Shown: positions 32,312 to 46,620, counted from the stretch's first letter. The stretch: 64,000 nt of DNA from Leptodactylus fallax (GCA_947044405.1 CAMRHE010000458.1:1-64000), one strand, 5' to 3'. Program-made: numbers and translations. Notes: a model not told the origin generated them from the letters alone.

Positions 32312-33065
32312 TTGCCAGATGTAGCAATACCCCCACACTACTGCAGGGGTCTGGGAGGAAGGACAGAGACAAGTGAGCCCTAATCTCACCCCAGCCACTG
32401 TCCCTTCCTATTGCCTCAGTTTACCCTAAACGGTAAAAGGACAACTTGAAGACGAGCCCAATACTGAGTAAAGTGACACACAGAACAAGACAAACAGCAA
32501 ACAACAAACAAGAGAAGAATGGTAAACAAGCCAGGGGTCACAACCAGAGAAGCAATAGTGGTACCAAATAGAAATCCAAGAGAGTAGTCACAAGGCAAGC
32601 CAAAGGTCAGAGATAATAGCAAGGTCAAAATCAAAGGTACAAAGAAAGCAGTCAAAGTCAGTGCAATAACCAGCAACTTGCTCTGAAAGTGACATCCTGT
32701 ATATAGAAATTCTGGGCCCAGCCCCAGACTTGATAGGCAAAAGTCAGGATGGTTAGAGTTCAAGCATAGTCAGATACAAGCAGGATGTAAGAGCAGAGAG
32801 CAAAGGTTCAGTTGTCAGGAACAGGCTGGGTTGCAATGAGAAGGCAGTTAGTGTTTGTAGCTCAGAAAACTAAGAATCAAAGTGAAAAGCACAAGTGGGA
32901 GTCAGGAACATGGACATGTCATTCAAGAACAAGTACAACATACAGCGGGAAATAGATAAACTAGCAACCTTTGCTTTGGCAGAGCATGTCTAGTGACATG
33001 AGCTTTTAAATACAGACTGACAGAGATAGACAGGGGAAGGACTGCAGATCTGTAAGCTGACCCTT
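32312..33065 (-). repeat. LTR-like sequence related to the solo LTR at 22783
   Basis: It starts TGTTAGGGTCTTGCC. The reverse complement of 32460-32660 shares a long stretch with 23100-23290, including TTTGGTACCACT and TTGTCTTGTTCTGTGT-type runs. The far edge near 33065 is not defined and I find no duplication, so it may be truncated. Confidence 0.65.
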
Positions 33066-34730
33066 TAAAGGGGGTTTTCTGGTGTCAGTTTATATAGTTT
33101 ATTACATACCGCTAGAAAGGCGACAGTGCACTGTCGGCTTTCCCGTTATATGCCCCGGGGCTGGAGATATCGGGGTTCTAAATTTCACCAATCAATGTCA
33201 GAAGGGCGTCCCTGACACTCTAGCTTTCTAGCAGTATGTAAAACCGCATATACATGAGGACATGAAAGGTCCTCTTTACATGCACTTCACCTTGTGTACA
33301 GTAGCTATGTAGCCATGCTCTCCTTACTTTGATCTTGTCATTTCTTATAGTGCTGGAGCTATCACATGACCACTCTCGTAGCACTTTCATCTCTACCTGT
33401 GACGTCCCACTCTCTAGCTGCTAAAGCAGTCATAAACCAGTGATGTCAGTTGCCAAGAGAGGGGGCCATCTGGAGCTACAGAGAGGATGTGCGTCTTCTA
33501 TTTCAACTGGCTTTATATGTATAATATACACATGTGCTGCATTGTGAGGGTACGTAAGAAATCATGAGACATGTATTCCCAGGCTCCAGCCAGATGTGCT
33601 ACGTGGGATGTATAAGTTTTTGCTGCAAAAGACATATTTCGGCCAGGGCATAAGGCTATTTAGCCTAGGTGGGCTAGGTGTGCTGACAGGAAGATTGAAA
33701 ACTAGACGATGGATGTGGCTCTAGCCCTCTAGAATAAGAGCAGGTAAGTCATTGTCCTGAAAAGTTTTTCGTCCAGCTGACATCCAATTTTGTAGTTATC
33801 AGTTGCACAGAATGTTCCTGCAGGTGGACATAAATATACGATAAGGATCATCGCAAATCTAGTTGGTTGAGCAGCTTGAGAAACATGTTATTTAGACAGG
33901 TCTATTAGAGGAGAGGACTGGAAGCCTTGAATTTAATACTGAGTAGCAGATTGTAAAATGTAGATTGTTGATAGAAATGGGCGAACCGCTCAAGATTTGT
34001 TTTTCATAGATTTATTTTTTGGGGCAAATAAGTTTGGTATAAACCAGAGCTTAAATTGGCTTAAAACAGAGTCCTAGGAACTATCTTTCCAATTTCTAGC
34101 GCTCTAAGGTTAGGTTCACATCATCTCTATGTAGGAGACTCCACCGCAGATTCCATCTAAAATTGGCAGAGAGTAAAGTCCTGCACAGAGAGTGAAGTCT
34201 CTCCACTGAAACCCACTTTCTCCGTCTTTTGGGTCTCCAATGATAGAGAGATGAACGCTAGTGTGAACCTAGGGTAAGGCAAACACAACTGAAATGATGT
34301 CAAAGTGAAAGTAAAATCTAAGTCTATGGAAAGCTGGTAAGCAGGGGATATAAACTCTTAATTTAACCATATACTACGCTGCCACTCGCTATTGCGCATT
34401 TTAAGATGTAAAACACACCAAAAATTACCTTCTTTCTGGGGAAAGGTGGTTATACACATAGCGGTGATATTGCATAAATCAATGGTTTTATATAAAAATT
34501 AGCCCATTTTCATTACTTGTAAGTGCTACAGGCTTATTTTGGTGACATGTTTGTGACTGTGAATCTTGTAAAAAAAAAAAAAAATGAAGCAGCCATCAAA
34601 GATCCCTTCATGGGAGCAGATGTGAAATCAAAATGGCATTGAAAGATGCAAGTTAATTTTTCAATCTAACTTTAGTTTGCTTTATGCCAACACTATGGCA
34701 CCAACAGTGTGGTATAGCAGAACATGATGG
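33066..34730. other. gene-free stretch with small repeats
   Basis: A short inverted unit lies at about 33095-33240 (CATACCGCTAGAAAGG and its partner CTTTCTAGCAGTATG) and includes a perfect 16-bp palindrome CGACAGTGCACTGTCG at 33121-33136. A MITE-like unit at 34108-34274 matches 29978-30196. No gene is seen. Confidence 0.55.
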
Positions 34731-35602
34731 ATTAGGCCCATGGTGGCGAACCTATGGCACGTGTGCCAGAGGGGGCACTCAGAGCCCTCTCTGTTTGCAC
34801 GGGTGCCGTTGCCCCATCCAGGCTTCCCGATCGCTTCGTAACAGGGAATCCTGGACAGGATTCCCCGTTAGCGAGCGAGCGCTTCTTTCAGCTGTATGTG
34901 CAAATTCTCAGGCTCAGTGGGGGTCTCAGCAGACAGACCCCCATCAATCAGGTATTTATCTTCTATCACTTAGATGTATACAGTGCAGTAACATTTTGTG
35001 ACTTACAGGTGACGTCTCTGACTAATTCTAATTTCCCTTCTCTTCCCTTTGGACCGCCATGACCACTTCTTCCAGCTGTGACTTGTCTCTGTAAAGTTTG
35101 AAACACAGATATCTTTGGCTCCTCACTTTTCCAGGCACCCGACCCCCATTGTCCTCAGCTACAGAAGGCCCCCATCCTGCTGCTACCCCAATTATAAAAT
35201 ATATGATATAACCCCCCATAATGAATAATACTCCCAAGTGCATCTTTATATTAATAATGTCCTTGTGTTCCCCCTTAAATAGTGCCCCTTATTAATGCCC
35301 CATAGGTTTCCTAATTAAAAGGTTTTCCAGGTCATTAATAAAATAATCAGTGGGGCTCAGGAACCCTGCTGATTAGCTGTTTTAATGAACTGTGGTATCT
35401 GTGTAAGCGCCGTGACTGCCTCTCTGCCATGTAATGTAACTACAGCCTCGTCCTATACACGTCTATGTGACAAGGCTGCAATTACATCACACGGTCACTA
35501 TAAACAGACAGCGCGTGATATAAACAGGCGCCATAGCCCCTTCAAACTGCTGATGCAGGGGAGCTGAAAAGTCCCTTTATTAAAGCCCAAGTGTCACCTT
35601 AA

Positions 35603-35898
35603 AGGGGTTGTCCAGGATAACCACTTTTTAATATGAGGCTATGGAAGGTTCTCCAGTGTCTTCCAGCGCGTTTCCAGTCCTGCTGCTCTGGTGTTTTCTT
35701 CCCCACAGCACTGTGACGTCCCAAGTCAGCGACCTCAGCGGTCATGTGCGGTGGGGACTTGCACCAGAAAAAAACACTGGAGCAGCAAAACCAGACCACG
35801 GTGGGAGACATCAGAGCACAAGGGACAGGTGAGTAGGGTTTTTTTTAATCACTTTCCCTGGTCTCATATTAATAAAGTGGTTATCCTGGACAAGCCCT
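35603..35898. repeat. MITE with TTAA target site
   Basis: Ends AGGGGTTGTCCAGGATAACC and GGTTATCCTGGACAAGCCCT are inverted repeats and are flanked by TTAA at 35599-35602 and 35899-35902. TTAA duplication suggests mobilisation by a piggyBac-like or Kolobok-like transposase. Confidence 0.85.
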
Positions 35899-36005
35899 TT
35901 AATTAATTGTCCCCTTTTATTATGCCCCTGATTCCCCCTGACATCCTGACATAAATACTGCTCCCCTAATGACCCTTTATATAAATATATAATATACAGT
36001 ATATA

Positions 36006-37528
36006 CAATGGGTACGGAAAGTATTCAGACCCCTTTAAATTTTTCACTCTTTCTTTCATTGCAGCCATTTGCTAAAAGCAAAAAAGTTCATTTTATTTCT
36101 CATTAATGTACACTCAGCACCCCATCTTGACAGAAAAAAACAGAAATGTAGATATTTTTACAAATTTATTAAAAAAGAAAAACTGAAATATCACATGGTC
36201 ATAAGTATTCAGACCCTTTGCTCAGTATTGAGTAGAAGGACCCTTTTGAGCTAGTACAGCCATGAGTCTTCTTGGGAATGATGCAACAAGGTTTTCATGT
36301 ATGGATTTGGGGATCCTCTGCCATTCTTCCTTGCAGATCCTCTCCAGTTCCGTCAGGTTGGATGGTGAATATTGGTGGACAGCCATTTTCAGGTCTCTCC
36401 AGAGATACTCAATTGGGTTGAGGTCAGGGCTCTGGCTGGGCCAGTCAAGAATGGTCACAGAGTTGTTCCGAAGCCACTCCTTTCTTATTTTAGCTGTGTG
36501 CTTAGGGTCATTGTCTTGTTGGAAGGTGAACCTTCGGCCCAATCTGAGGTCCAGAGCACTCTGGAAAAGGTTTTCTTCCAGGATATCTCTGTACTTGGTC
36601 ACATTCATCTCTCCTTCAATTGCAACCAGTCGTCCTGTCCCTGCAGCTGATAAACACCCCCATAGCATGATGCTGCCACCACGTTTCACTGTTGGGATTG
36701 TATTGGGCAGGTGATGAGCAGTGCCTGGTTTTCTCCACACATACCGCTTAGAATTAATGCCAAAAAGTTCAATCTTCGTCTCATCAGACCAGAGAATCTT
36801 ATTTCTCATAGTCTGGGAGTCCTTCATGTGTTTTTTGGCAAACTCTATGCGGGTTTTCATATGCCTTGCACTGAGGAGAGGCTTCCTTCGAGCCACTCTG
36901 CCATAAAGCCCCGGCTGGTGCTTTATGCAGTGGGCTGCAGTGATAGTTGACTTTGTGGAACTTTCTCCCATCTCCCTACTGCATCTCTGGAGCTCAGTCA
37001 CAGTGATCTTTGGGTTCTTCTTTACCTCTCTCACCAAGGCTCTTCTCCCACGATTGCTCAGTTTGGCTGGACGGTCAGGTCTAGGAAGAGTTCTGGTCGT
37101 CTCAAACGTCTTCCATTTAAGGATTATGGAGGCAACTGTGCTCTTAAGAGCCTTGAGTGCTGCAGAAATTCTTTTGTAACCTTGGCCAGATCTGTGCCTT
37201 GCCACAATTCTGTCTCTGAGCTCCTTGGGCAGTTCCTTTGACCTCATGATTCTCATTTGCTCTGACATGCACTGTGAGCAGTGAGGTCTTAAATAGACAG
37301 GTGTGTGCATTTCCTAATCAAGTCCAATCAGTTTAAACACAGCTGGACTCCAATGAAGAAGTAGAACCATCTCAAGGAGGATCAGAAGGAAATGGACAGC
37401 CTATGAGTTAAATATGATTGTCACAGCAAAGGGTCTGAATACTTATGACCATGTGATTTTTCAGTTTTTCTTTTTTAATAAATTTGCAAAAATATCTACA
37501 TTTAAAGGGGTCTGAATACTTTCCGTAC

Positions 37529-37531
<3 letters not shown>
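36006..37531 (-). mobile_element. Tc1-like element F
   Basis: The left end is CAATGGGTACGG after TA (36004-36005), one base away from the family end. The right end stops at TTCCGTACCCA and runs into a TA microsatellite. The right inverted repeat has an internal deletion of roughly 110 bp compared with element A. Confidence 0.9.
36222..37310 (-). CDS. Tc1-like transposase, uninterrupted 362 codons
   Basis: The protein would bind its terminal repeats and cut and paste the element at TA. The frame is open throughout. The likely true start is M19 or M22 (MRIMRSKELPKEL), as in element A; the upstream 18 residues look like untranslated leader. The DNA-binding half has two helix-turn-helix regions (about 25-70 and 90-135). 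The DD34E triad is D176 (WSDETK), D266 ([11 protein letters not shown]) and E301 (NPIEYLW). Compared with element A there are small in-frame differences (an extra stretch near residues 127-133, and KRGGS where the family has KHGGGS), so activity is doubtful. Confidence 0.9.
   Translation of the reverse strand: MHTPVYLRPHCSQCMSEQMRIMRSKELPKELRDRIVARHRSGQGYKRISAALKALKSTVASIILKWKTFETTRTLPRPDRPAKLSNRGRRALVREVKKNPKITVTELQRCSREMGESSTKSTITAAHCIKHQPGLYGRVARRKPLLSARHMKTRIEFAKKHMKDSQTMRNKILWSDETKIELFGINSKRYVWRKPGTAHHLPNTIPTVKRGGSIMLWGCLSAAGTGRLVAIEGEMNVTKYRDILEENLFQSALDLRLGRRFTFQQDNDPKHTAKIRKEWLRNNSVTILDWPSQSPDLNPIEYLWRDLKMAVHQYSPSNLTELERICKEEWQRIPKSIHENLVASFPRRLMAVLAQKGPSTQY

Positions 37532-37570
<39 letters not shown>
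37531..37570. repeat. TA microsatellite
   Basis: A pure TA run joins the right end of Tc1-like element F to the element starting near 37571. Confidence 0.95.
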
Positions 37571-37574
<4 letters not shown>

Positions 37575-39352
37575 CAGAAGGACCCGGATTCGCACGGGTA
37601 CATTTCATTTTTTGTTTGTGTAGTGGCCCCATAAGAATTGGCCAGTTTTGCACTTGACATCCAGTATGGCAGTCCAGTATAGGTATAGTCTATTTATGGC
37701 TCTGTTGCTATGGAAACTTGGTAAATGAAATGTGAACTTATATTGGCTGATGCACGTCATATGACTGAATAGTTAAGGACCTGCGAACTGCTATTGACTC
37801 ATACAGGTCATAAATAGCTTGGTTGCTATGGAAACCTGGTATAAAGCTGTATGTACATGACCTTGTGTAACAGTGTCATCCACAGCGCCCTGCCCCTTTA
37901 AAGCTGACCTACACCAGTGAATAAAAATGGCTGGGTTGTTATGGAAACATGGAGTGCAGCTGTGTGCATGTGGCTGACAATGCCTTGTCAGATTGGAGAC
38001 AGGCTTGGGTCTGCTGGGTTGTTTCAGCAGCTCGCTGTTGTCTGTGACATACCTTTTCAGATTGGAGACAGGCTTGGGTCTGCTGAGAGTTTTCACTAGC
38101 TCAAGCAGCAGCCATTTTGCTGTCAGGGGCATGAGTAGTTTAAAAACGTTTCAATTTCTAAGAATGCTGAAATCCAGTATGGCAGTCCAGTCAGTGGCGT
38201 AAATACCAGGGTAGCAGTGGTAGCGGCTGCCACAGGGCCGGGGACATTAGGGGTCCCATCAGGCCCCTGATGTTGTTTTCTTTTTTAATAGGCCATTACC
38301 TGCTGGTGTAACATCAGCAGGTAATGGGCCCTATTTACTTACCGATCCCCGCTCCTGCTCACGGCCGCCTGCACTTCACCTTCTGCGGAGGCAGCTGTGG
38401 GCAGGAGCGGGGATCGGTAAGTAAGGCCTGTGGGCTGTGAACCCCACAAACACTGCTATCATTATACTCTGGGGTCTTTTCAGTCCCTAGAGAATAATGA
38501 TCGGAGGCCCCGAGGAGTTGAAGGAACATAAAAAACACTGTTACTTACATCTCCTGTGCTCCAGCAGGCTTCGGGCCTCCTTGGTGATGTCCCAGACGTC
38601 AGTGGGCCAGTCCAACGTCATTATGAGTCGCGATGCATGCCTGGCTCACGTGGCATCTGGTCCAACATTGAAGAGGTAGTGGGAAGTCCGCATAATACTA
38701 TATGAAGGGGCCACTATAGGGCAGAATACTGTGTGCAAGGGCCACTATGGGGCATAATAGTGTGTGCAGGGGCCACTATGGGGCATAATAATGTGTGTAG
38801 GAATGCAGTTTGTGCAGGGGGGGGTGGTTGCCGGGGAGGGGGGTCCCATGTCAAATGTTTGCCTTGGAGCCCAGCCATTCCTAGTTACGCCACTGAGTCC
38901 AGTATAGGTACAGTCTATTTATGGCTGTGTTGTTATGGAAACCTGGTAAATTAAATGTGAACTTATATTGGCTGATACACGTGATATGTCTGAATATTTA
39001 AGGACCTGCGAACTGCTATTGACTAATACAGGTCATAAATAGCTTGGTTGCTATGGAAACCTGTGTGCCTGAGGAGACTAAGCGCCTGCGAGCTTCTATT
39101 GGCTGATAAGGGACATGTGACCGTGTGTATGGCAGTTGGAATATGAGTGAAAGACTTGCAGGTTTGTATTAGCTAATGCTGGTAATTTTTTGGGAATACT
39201 GTATCTCAGGAACGGTACATCCTTTAGAGCTGAGACCCAGTCTAAAATATTCCCGGACACCTGATGTACATGTGTGCCAAATTTGGTGAGGATCGGTCCA
39301 GTCGTTTGGTCTCGCATAAAGAACAGACACACAGACAGAAACTCATTTTTAT
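37571..39352. repeat. TA-flanked dispersed element with internal duplications
   Basis: It starts TTAGCAGAAGGACCCGG and ends AGAAACTCATTTTTATATA, between two TA runs. The first bases form a small hairpin (ACCCGG and CGGGT). The 3' part (CCAAATTTGGTGAGGATCGG) is a widely dispersed motif in animal repeats. A block of about 170 bp recurs at 37675 and 38903 and a 70-bp unit (CAGATTGGAGACAGGCTTGG) occurs twice near 37990 and 38060. A hAT-type MITE (38192-38895) is inserted. Confidence 0.6.
38192..38895. mobile_element. hAT-type MITE with perfect 8-bp duplication
   Basis: Ends CAGTGGCGTAAATACC and CTAGTTACGCCACTG are inverted and flanked by AGTCCAGT at 38184-38191 and 38896-38903. Inside are stem-loops (38288-38332; 38335-38358 pairing perfectly over 24 bp with 38401-38424; 38461-38500) and three copies of a ~32-bp repeat at 38705-38800. 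Confidence 0.9.
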
Positions 39353-39357
39353 ATATA

Positions 39358-40947
39358 CAGTGGGGAAAAAAAGTATTTAGTCAGCCACCAATTGTGCAAG
39401 TTCTCCCACTTAAAAAGATGAGAGAGGCCTGTAATTGACATCATAGGTAGACCTCAACTATGAGAGACAAAATGAGAAAACATATCTAGAAAATCACATT
39501 GTTTGATTTTTTTAAGAATTTATTTGCAAATATTGCTGGAAAATAAGTATTTGGTCACCTACAAACAAGCAAGATTTCTGGCTCTCAGAGACCTGTAACT
39601 TCTTCTTTAAGAGGCTTCTGTGTCCTCCACTCATTACCTGTAGTAATGGCACTTGTTTGAAATTGTTATCAGTATAAAAGACACCTGTCAACAACCTCAA
39701 ACAGTCACACTACAAACTCCACTATGAAGACCAGAGAGCTGTGGAAGGACACCAGAAACAAAATTTTAGACCTGCACCAGGCAGGGAAAACTGAATTTGC
39801 AATAGGCAAGCAGCTTGGTGTGAAGAAATCAACTGTGGGAGCAATAATTAGAAACTGGAAGACATACGAGACCACTGATAATCTCCCTCAATCAGGGGCT
39901 CCACGCAAGATCTCACCCTGTGGGGTCAAAATGATCACAAGAACGGTGAGCAAAAATCCCAGAACCACACGGGGGGACCTAGTGAATGACCTGCAGAAAG
40001 CTGGGACTAATGTAACAAAGGCTACCGTCAGTAACACACTATGCCGCTAGGGACTCAGATCCTGCAGTGCCAGACGTGTCCCTCTGCTTAAGCCAGTACA
40101 AATCCGGGCCCATCTGACGTTTTTTGAGAGTATTTGGATGTTCCAGAAGAGTATTGGGAGAATGGTCAGATGAAACCAAAGTAGACCTGTTTGGTAGAAA
40201 CACAACTCATCGTGTTTGGAGGAGAGTGAATGCTGAGTTGCATCCAAAGAACACCATACCTACTGTGAAGCATGGGGGTGGCAACATCATTCTTTGAGGC
40301 TGTTTCTCTGCAAAGGGACCAGGATGACTGATCCGTGTACATGAAAGAATGAATGGGGCCATGTATCGTGAGATTTTGAGTGCAAACCTCCTTCCATCAG
40401 CAAGGGCATTGAAGATGAAACGTGGCTGGGTGTTTCAGCATGACAATGACACCAAGCACACCGCCAGGGCAACGGAGTGGCTTCGTAAGAAGCATTTCAA
40501 GGTCCTGGAGTGGCCTAGCCAGTCTCCAGATCTCAACCCCATAGAAAACCTTTGGAGCGAGTTGAAAGTCCGTGTTGCCCAGCGACAGCCCCAAAACATC
40601 ACTGCTCTAAAGAAGATCTGCATGGAGGAATGGGCCAACATACCAGCAACAGTGTGTGCCAACCTTGTGAAGACTTACAGAAAACATTTGACCTCTGTCA
40701 TTGCCAACAAAGGATATATAACAAAGTATTGAGATTAACTTTTGTTATTGACCAAATACTTATTTTTCACCATAATTTGCAAATAAATTTTTAAAAAATC
40801 AGACAATGTGATTTTCTGGATTTGTTTTCTCATTTTGTCTCTCATAGTTGAGGTCTACCTATGATGTCAATTACAGACCTCTCTCATCTTTTTAAGTGGG
40901 AGAACTTGCACAATTGGTGGCTGACTAAATACTTTTTTTCCCCACTG
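39358..40947 (+). mobile_element. Tc1-like element G
   Basis: Ends CAGTGGGGAAAAAAAG and TTTTTTCCCCACTG are flanked by TA at 39356-39357 and 40948-40949. Same family as element D. Its right TA is immediately followed by the TA of element H. Confidence 0.93.
39724..40732 (+). pseudogene. Tc1-like transposase, broken
   Basis: The frame from 39724 gives [39 protein letters not shown] and [17 protein letters not shown], ending at a TAG near 40048 where element D has CAG. Frameshifts and a deletion around 40125-40170 remove the region with WSDETK. From 40349 the frame is open to the end: [23 protein letters not shown] and NKGYITKY. Confidence 0.9.
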
Positions 40948-40951
40948 TATA

Positions 40952-42590
<1,639 letters not shown>

Positions 42591-42597
42591 TATATAT

Positions 42598-43034
42598 TGT
42601 GACAACTTGGGGAATTAGACTCAAAATGGCGGCAGACTCCTGGTCCGGACAGCAGTGGTTCGTGGTACTGGGCGCCGGAAAGATAGCATTCAGACGGTCC
42701 AAGTGTAAAATAAAACTGGCTTTATTCAGCTTAACTGCAACATAACAAAACAACAAACATCTAGGCCACAGTTAGGGCACTAACTGACTCCTTGAGCCCC
42801 TAACTAGCCTCTGGGGCAATAAGAGCTTGACTTAGTCTCTGTAAGTCCTCTCTGGATCCCAGCCCTCTGGGGACAGACCTCCCTGTCTGCCTCTGGCTGG
42901 GTCCACCATTTCCTGCTTCCTACAGGATACTCCAGCCTGCTGGAGTTACGCGCCCCACCCAAAGGTGTGGCTGAGGGCCTTTTCAGGGCTGGCCTGGGTC
43001 ACTCCCTAGCGCCCTCTAGGTTCACATACTCACA
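42598..43034 (-). repeat. solo LTR, same family as 57241-57672
   Basis: The 437-bp insert starts TGTGACAACTTGGGG and ends CATACTCACA, flanked by ATAT (42594-42597 and 43035-43038; low-complexity context). It is the reverse complement of the LTR at 57241. It sits just beyond the right end of Tc1-like element H. Confidence 0.85.
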
Positions 43035-44320
43035 ATATATATATTCATAATGTCCTCTTACATAATTGAACTCCCCTAATGAACGCTATTATAAATGACC
43101 ACCCCCTTATATAGATAATGCTCCCTAATGGCCCCTTATATAAATAACCCCCCATTGTATTAATAATGCCCTTATATAAATAACACCTCTTAAGTTCATA
43201 AAGCTCCCTTATATAATATGCCCCTTCCTAGCAACACCTTATCAGGGGCATAACTAGCAAAGACTGGGCCCCCCCACAGCATAGCACCCCCTTTCCTGGA
43301 CCCCACACAGTATAACGCCCCATTTAAACACACTATAATGTTCCGCAGCGGCCGCTGCACACGGTATTATGGCCCACAGCTGCCCCTGCACACTCTATTA
43401 CTTTTAAGACCCCAGAGTATAATGATCAGAGATTCGGGGAGGTGACAAACATAAAAACCACTGTTACTTACCTATCCTCTGCTCTCCGGTGCACTCCCTG
43501 CTTTAGCCCCTCTTCAATGTTGCACATAAGTCACGTGGGCCAAGGCCGGCGTTACTACATAATGATGTCAGCCTGGCTCACGTGGAGGCCATAGCCTGCT
43601 GGGAGTAACATCGGATCACCGGAAAGGTGAGTAACATTGTTTTTTATGTTCCCTCACCTCCCCTGGGTCTCCGAATATTATACTCCGGGGTCTAAAAAGA
43701 CCCTGGAGTATAATAATAGTAGTATTTGGCCTCACATACCAATCTCTGCTCCTGCTTACAGCCGCTTCTGCTTCCCCCTTCTGCATCCTATAGCAGAAGG
43801 GGAAGCGGGGGCCGGCCATGAGCAGGAAAGTAAATAGGCTGTTACCTGCTGGGGTTACTCCAGCAGGTAATGGCCTATTAAAGTTATTCTCACCTACCTG
43901 CGATCCCTTGATGGAGCCGCCGCCTCCTCTTCCTTCTTCAATTGCGCATAGGACGTTTATGTCTCAGCGCAGGAGGCGCAATGACATCATAGCATCGCCA
44001 CCTGCGCCAAGATACAGACGTCTCCTAAGCCTGCCCAGAAAAGGTCCCGCTCACTTTGTTTTTAGAGCTGCCTGTCTTGGGCTGGTTTAGGTTAAAAAAA
44101 AAATAGTAAAAATGCCGCCCCTTCAAGCAGTGAAGACAGAGCCACCTGAGGCGGCCGCCTCACTTCGCCTCATTAAAGGTGCACCCTTGTGTGGGGGCCC
44201 ACTGTGGAGCATATAATACTGTGTGGGGGCCCACTGTGGAGTATATAATACTGTGTGGGGGCCATTGTGTGTTTTTCTTTTAAGACAAAAGATGTTAATG
44301 TATGAGTTGTTTTTTTCCAA
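43035..44320. repeat. foldback and stem-loop MITE cluster
   Basis: A hAT-like end CAGGGGCATAACTAGC begins near 43244. Inside are half of the GACCCCAGAGTATAAT hairpin (43406-43423), a full version at 43677-43715, a stem-loop at 43833-43879 (AATAGGC arm with CTGCTGG) and two ~33-bp repeats at 44200-44265. No matching right end is found, so boundaries are uncertain. Confidence 0.6.
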
Positions 44321-44439
44321 AATAAAACCTCAGTATTAAGGTTAAATTGCCGTGTTGGAACTTCGCAATAAATTTGTGGGTTTTGGGTTGCAGTTTGGGC
44401 ACTCGGTCTCCTGAAGGTTCACCATCACTGGACTAGGCC

Positions 44440-45240
44440 ATAGGACATGCCTGACTGAGTGATGGTAGCTGTGGCACCATGAGTGGCAGGCAGTACAGTA
44501 TGAATTAACATGATGGACCAGGCCGCAAGACATCTGGTATATTGGGTAACCAAAAGACTAAACCTTAATGGGGTAATCTCATGAGCATAACCATATTTAG
44601 AATTGCAGACAAAAAAACTACAAGTTAATCATTTTTGGAAATATAAATAATTACAAATTTTTTTCAGAGTTTTAAAGATTTTCTCTAGCTATCTTAGTGG
44701 TGACAGTCTTTAGTCTTGATCAGTTACCAATGGATATGACAATGAATGCACGAATGTTCTATGATCTGGCACTTGGCAGAAGCTCAGTCATGATGTCCTT
44801 ATTGCAGACAGGTTATCAGACAGGGACACTAAATTCATGAGAAGATAACCCGACCCCAATAAGAAAATCATGGCTGAGTTTCTAAGAAGTTCCAGACCAT
44901 ATAAAGTTCCTGCATTCATGGTCGTATCTATTGGTAACCAATCAAGACAAAAGACTTACCACAAAGATGGTTATTGAGAATCTAAAAAAATGTTTATTTA
45001 TTCTTTAAATTTATTTATGCTTATGTTTAGGGGAAGCCCCTTTAACAAACAAGATATTTTTCAAATTAGCACAGGCTGAATCATTGTTTTGCCGCTAGAG
45101 CAAAAAAAATAACTTTTGCCCAAAAAAACCCTTAATAAAACATTTTTTGCTAACATGACAAAGAGTTAACTGTCCGGTGTGTGAAATTCTGTGCAGTCAC
45201 AGGCTCACAGCACAGTGGACAGCTGCAGTTTTTTTTTTTT
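44440..45240. other. gene-free stretch
   Basis: A/T-rich sequence, no recognisable gene or bounded element. A T run at 45230-45249 leads into the next stem-loop cluster. Confidence 0.55.
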
Positions 45241-46120
45241 TTTTTTTTTAATAGGCTGTTACCTGCTGGAGTAACCCCAACAGGTAACTGGCCATATTTA
45301 CTTACCGATTCCCGATCCTGCTTACGGCTGCCTCCGCTTCCCATTCTGCCCTCTAGGGGGGCTATCATGTTGCTGAACAGCATGACAGCAACGTGTCCCC
45401 CTGGAGGGCAGAAGGGGAAGCAGAGGCAGCCATGAGTAGGAGTGTAGAAATTGGTAAGTAACGCCTCGGCAAGAGTATTTGTTGGATGAACCCCTCGACA
45501 TCCGTCTTGCGAGGTTTGCCTAGTGGTTCCGTTTGGACCGAATATGTCCGAACTGAGACTGCTATTATATTCTGGGGTCTCTTCAGACCCCAGGGTATAA
45601 TGATTGGATTCACAGGGAAGGTGACAAACATAAAAAACAGTTTTACTTAGCTCTCCTGGGCTCCAGCGCAACTCCCTTATTTATTTAGCTTACTTATATA
45701 GCACCATCATATTTTGCAGTGCTTTTACAGACATTGTCAGACACTGTCCCATATAGGGCTCACAATCTACATTCCCTATCAGTATGTCTTTGGCGTGTGG
45801 GAAGAAAGTCACGCAAACACGGGGATCCCATACGAACTCCTTGCAGATATTATCTTTGGCTTTGATTTGAACCCAGGACTCCAGCGCTGCTAACCTCTGA
45901 GCCGTCCTACTCCCTACTGTCTTTGGTCTCTGTAGTGACGTCACGTGACGTCACATAATAACACTGGCATAACCCACATCTGTGACGTCATTGAAGATGG
46001 CCAAAGACAGCAGGGAGTCGTGCCTGAGCCCAGGAAAAGAGAATAACACTGGTTTTTATGTCACCTCCCCTGGGCCTCTGATCATTATACTCTGGGGTCT
46101 GAAAAGAGTATAAATAATAG
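45240..46120. repeat. stem-loop MITE cluster related to 38192-38895 and 43244-43890
   Basis: It contains the AATAGGC/TACCTGCTGG stem-loop (45250-45298), an arm with CTTACCGATTCCCG (45300), the TTCTGGGGTCT hairpin (45564-45602) and a degenerate inverse copy (46084-46115). The two outer hairpins are about 480 bp apart with matching inner flanks (GGTGACAAACATAAAAA and TTTTTATGTCACCTCCCC). Confidence 0.65.
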
Positions 46121-46620
46121 TTCATGGGTGGTGAACCCCAAAAATTTCAGGATCTGCCAAACCCAAAATTTTGTGGGACATAATACTGTGTGGAGAGGAC
46201 TCTATGTGACATTACATAATGTGTGTAAATGGGGAGTTATATCAAGGGGGGGCCAGGAAAGGTGGCGATATGCTGTGTGGGGGGGCCCCAGATATAATCT
46301 TCACGTTTGGAACAAGAGTGGCACACTAAGGCAATCAACTTAGATGGACTTTACATCTGCCTTTGCAATCAGTGAGTGACTTATTTGATTCCTGCGTAAA
46401 ACTTTGAGGTACTAGCTGTACCCTTTTTCATCACATTCCCATAACAGTTTGACTCGAAGGTTACAGTATGACAAAAGTTCCACCCACTTAACTGATTATT
46501 TATTGTTTATACGTTTTTTCGTTAACCTAAAATGTTATTTGTTGTGTGGTCCTTACTGTCCAAAACAGACAGTACTCCCTAGCTTACTAATCCATGAGAT
46601 GCCTAGTTTCTCGTATGGGA
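46120..46620. other. gene-free stretch
   Basis: No gene seen. A fragment of the GTGTGGAGAGG-type repeat is at about 46180-46290. Confidence 0.5.
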
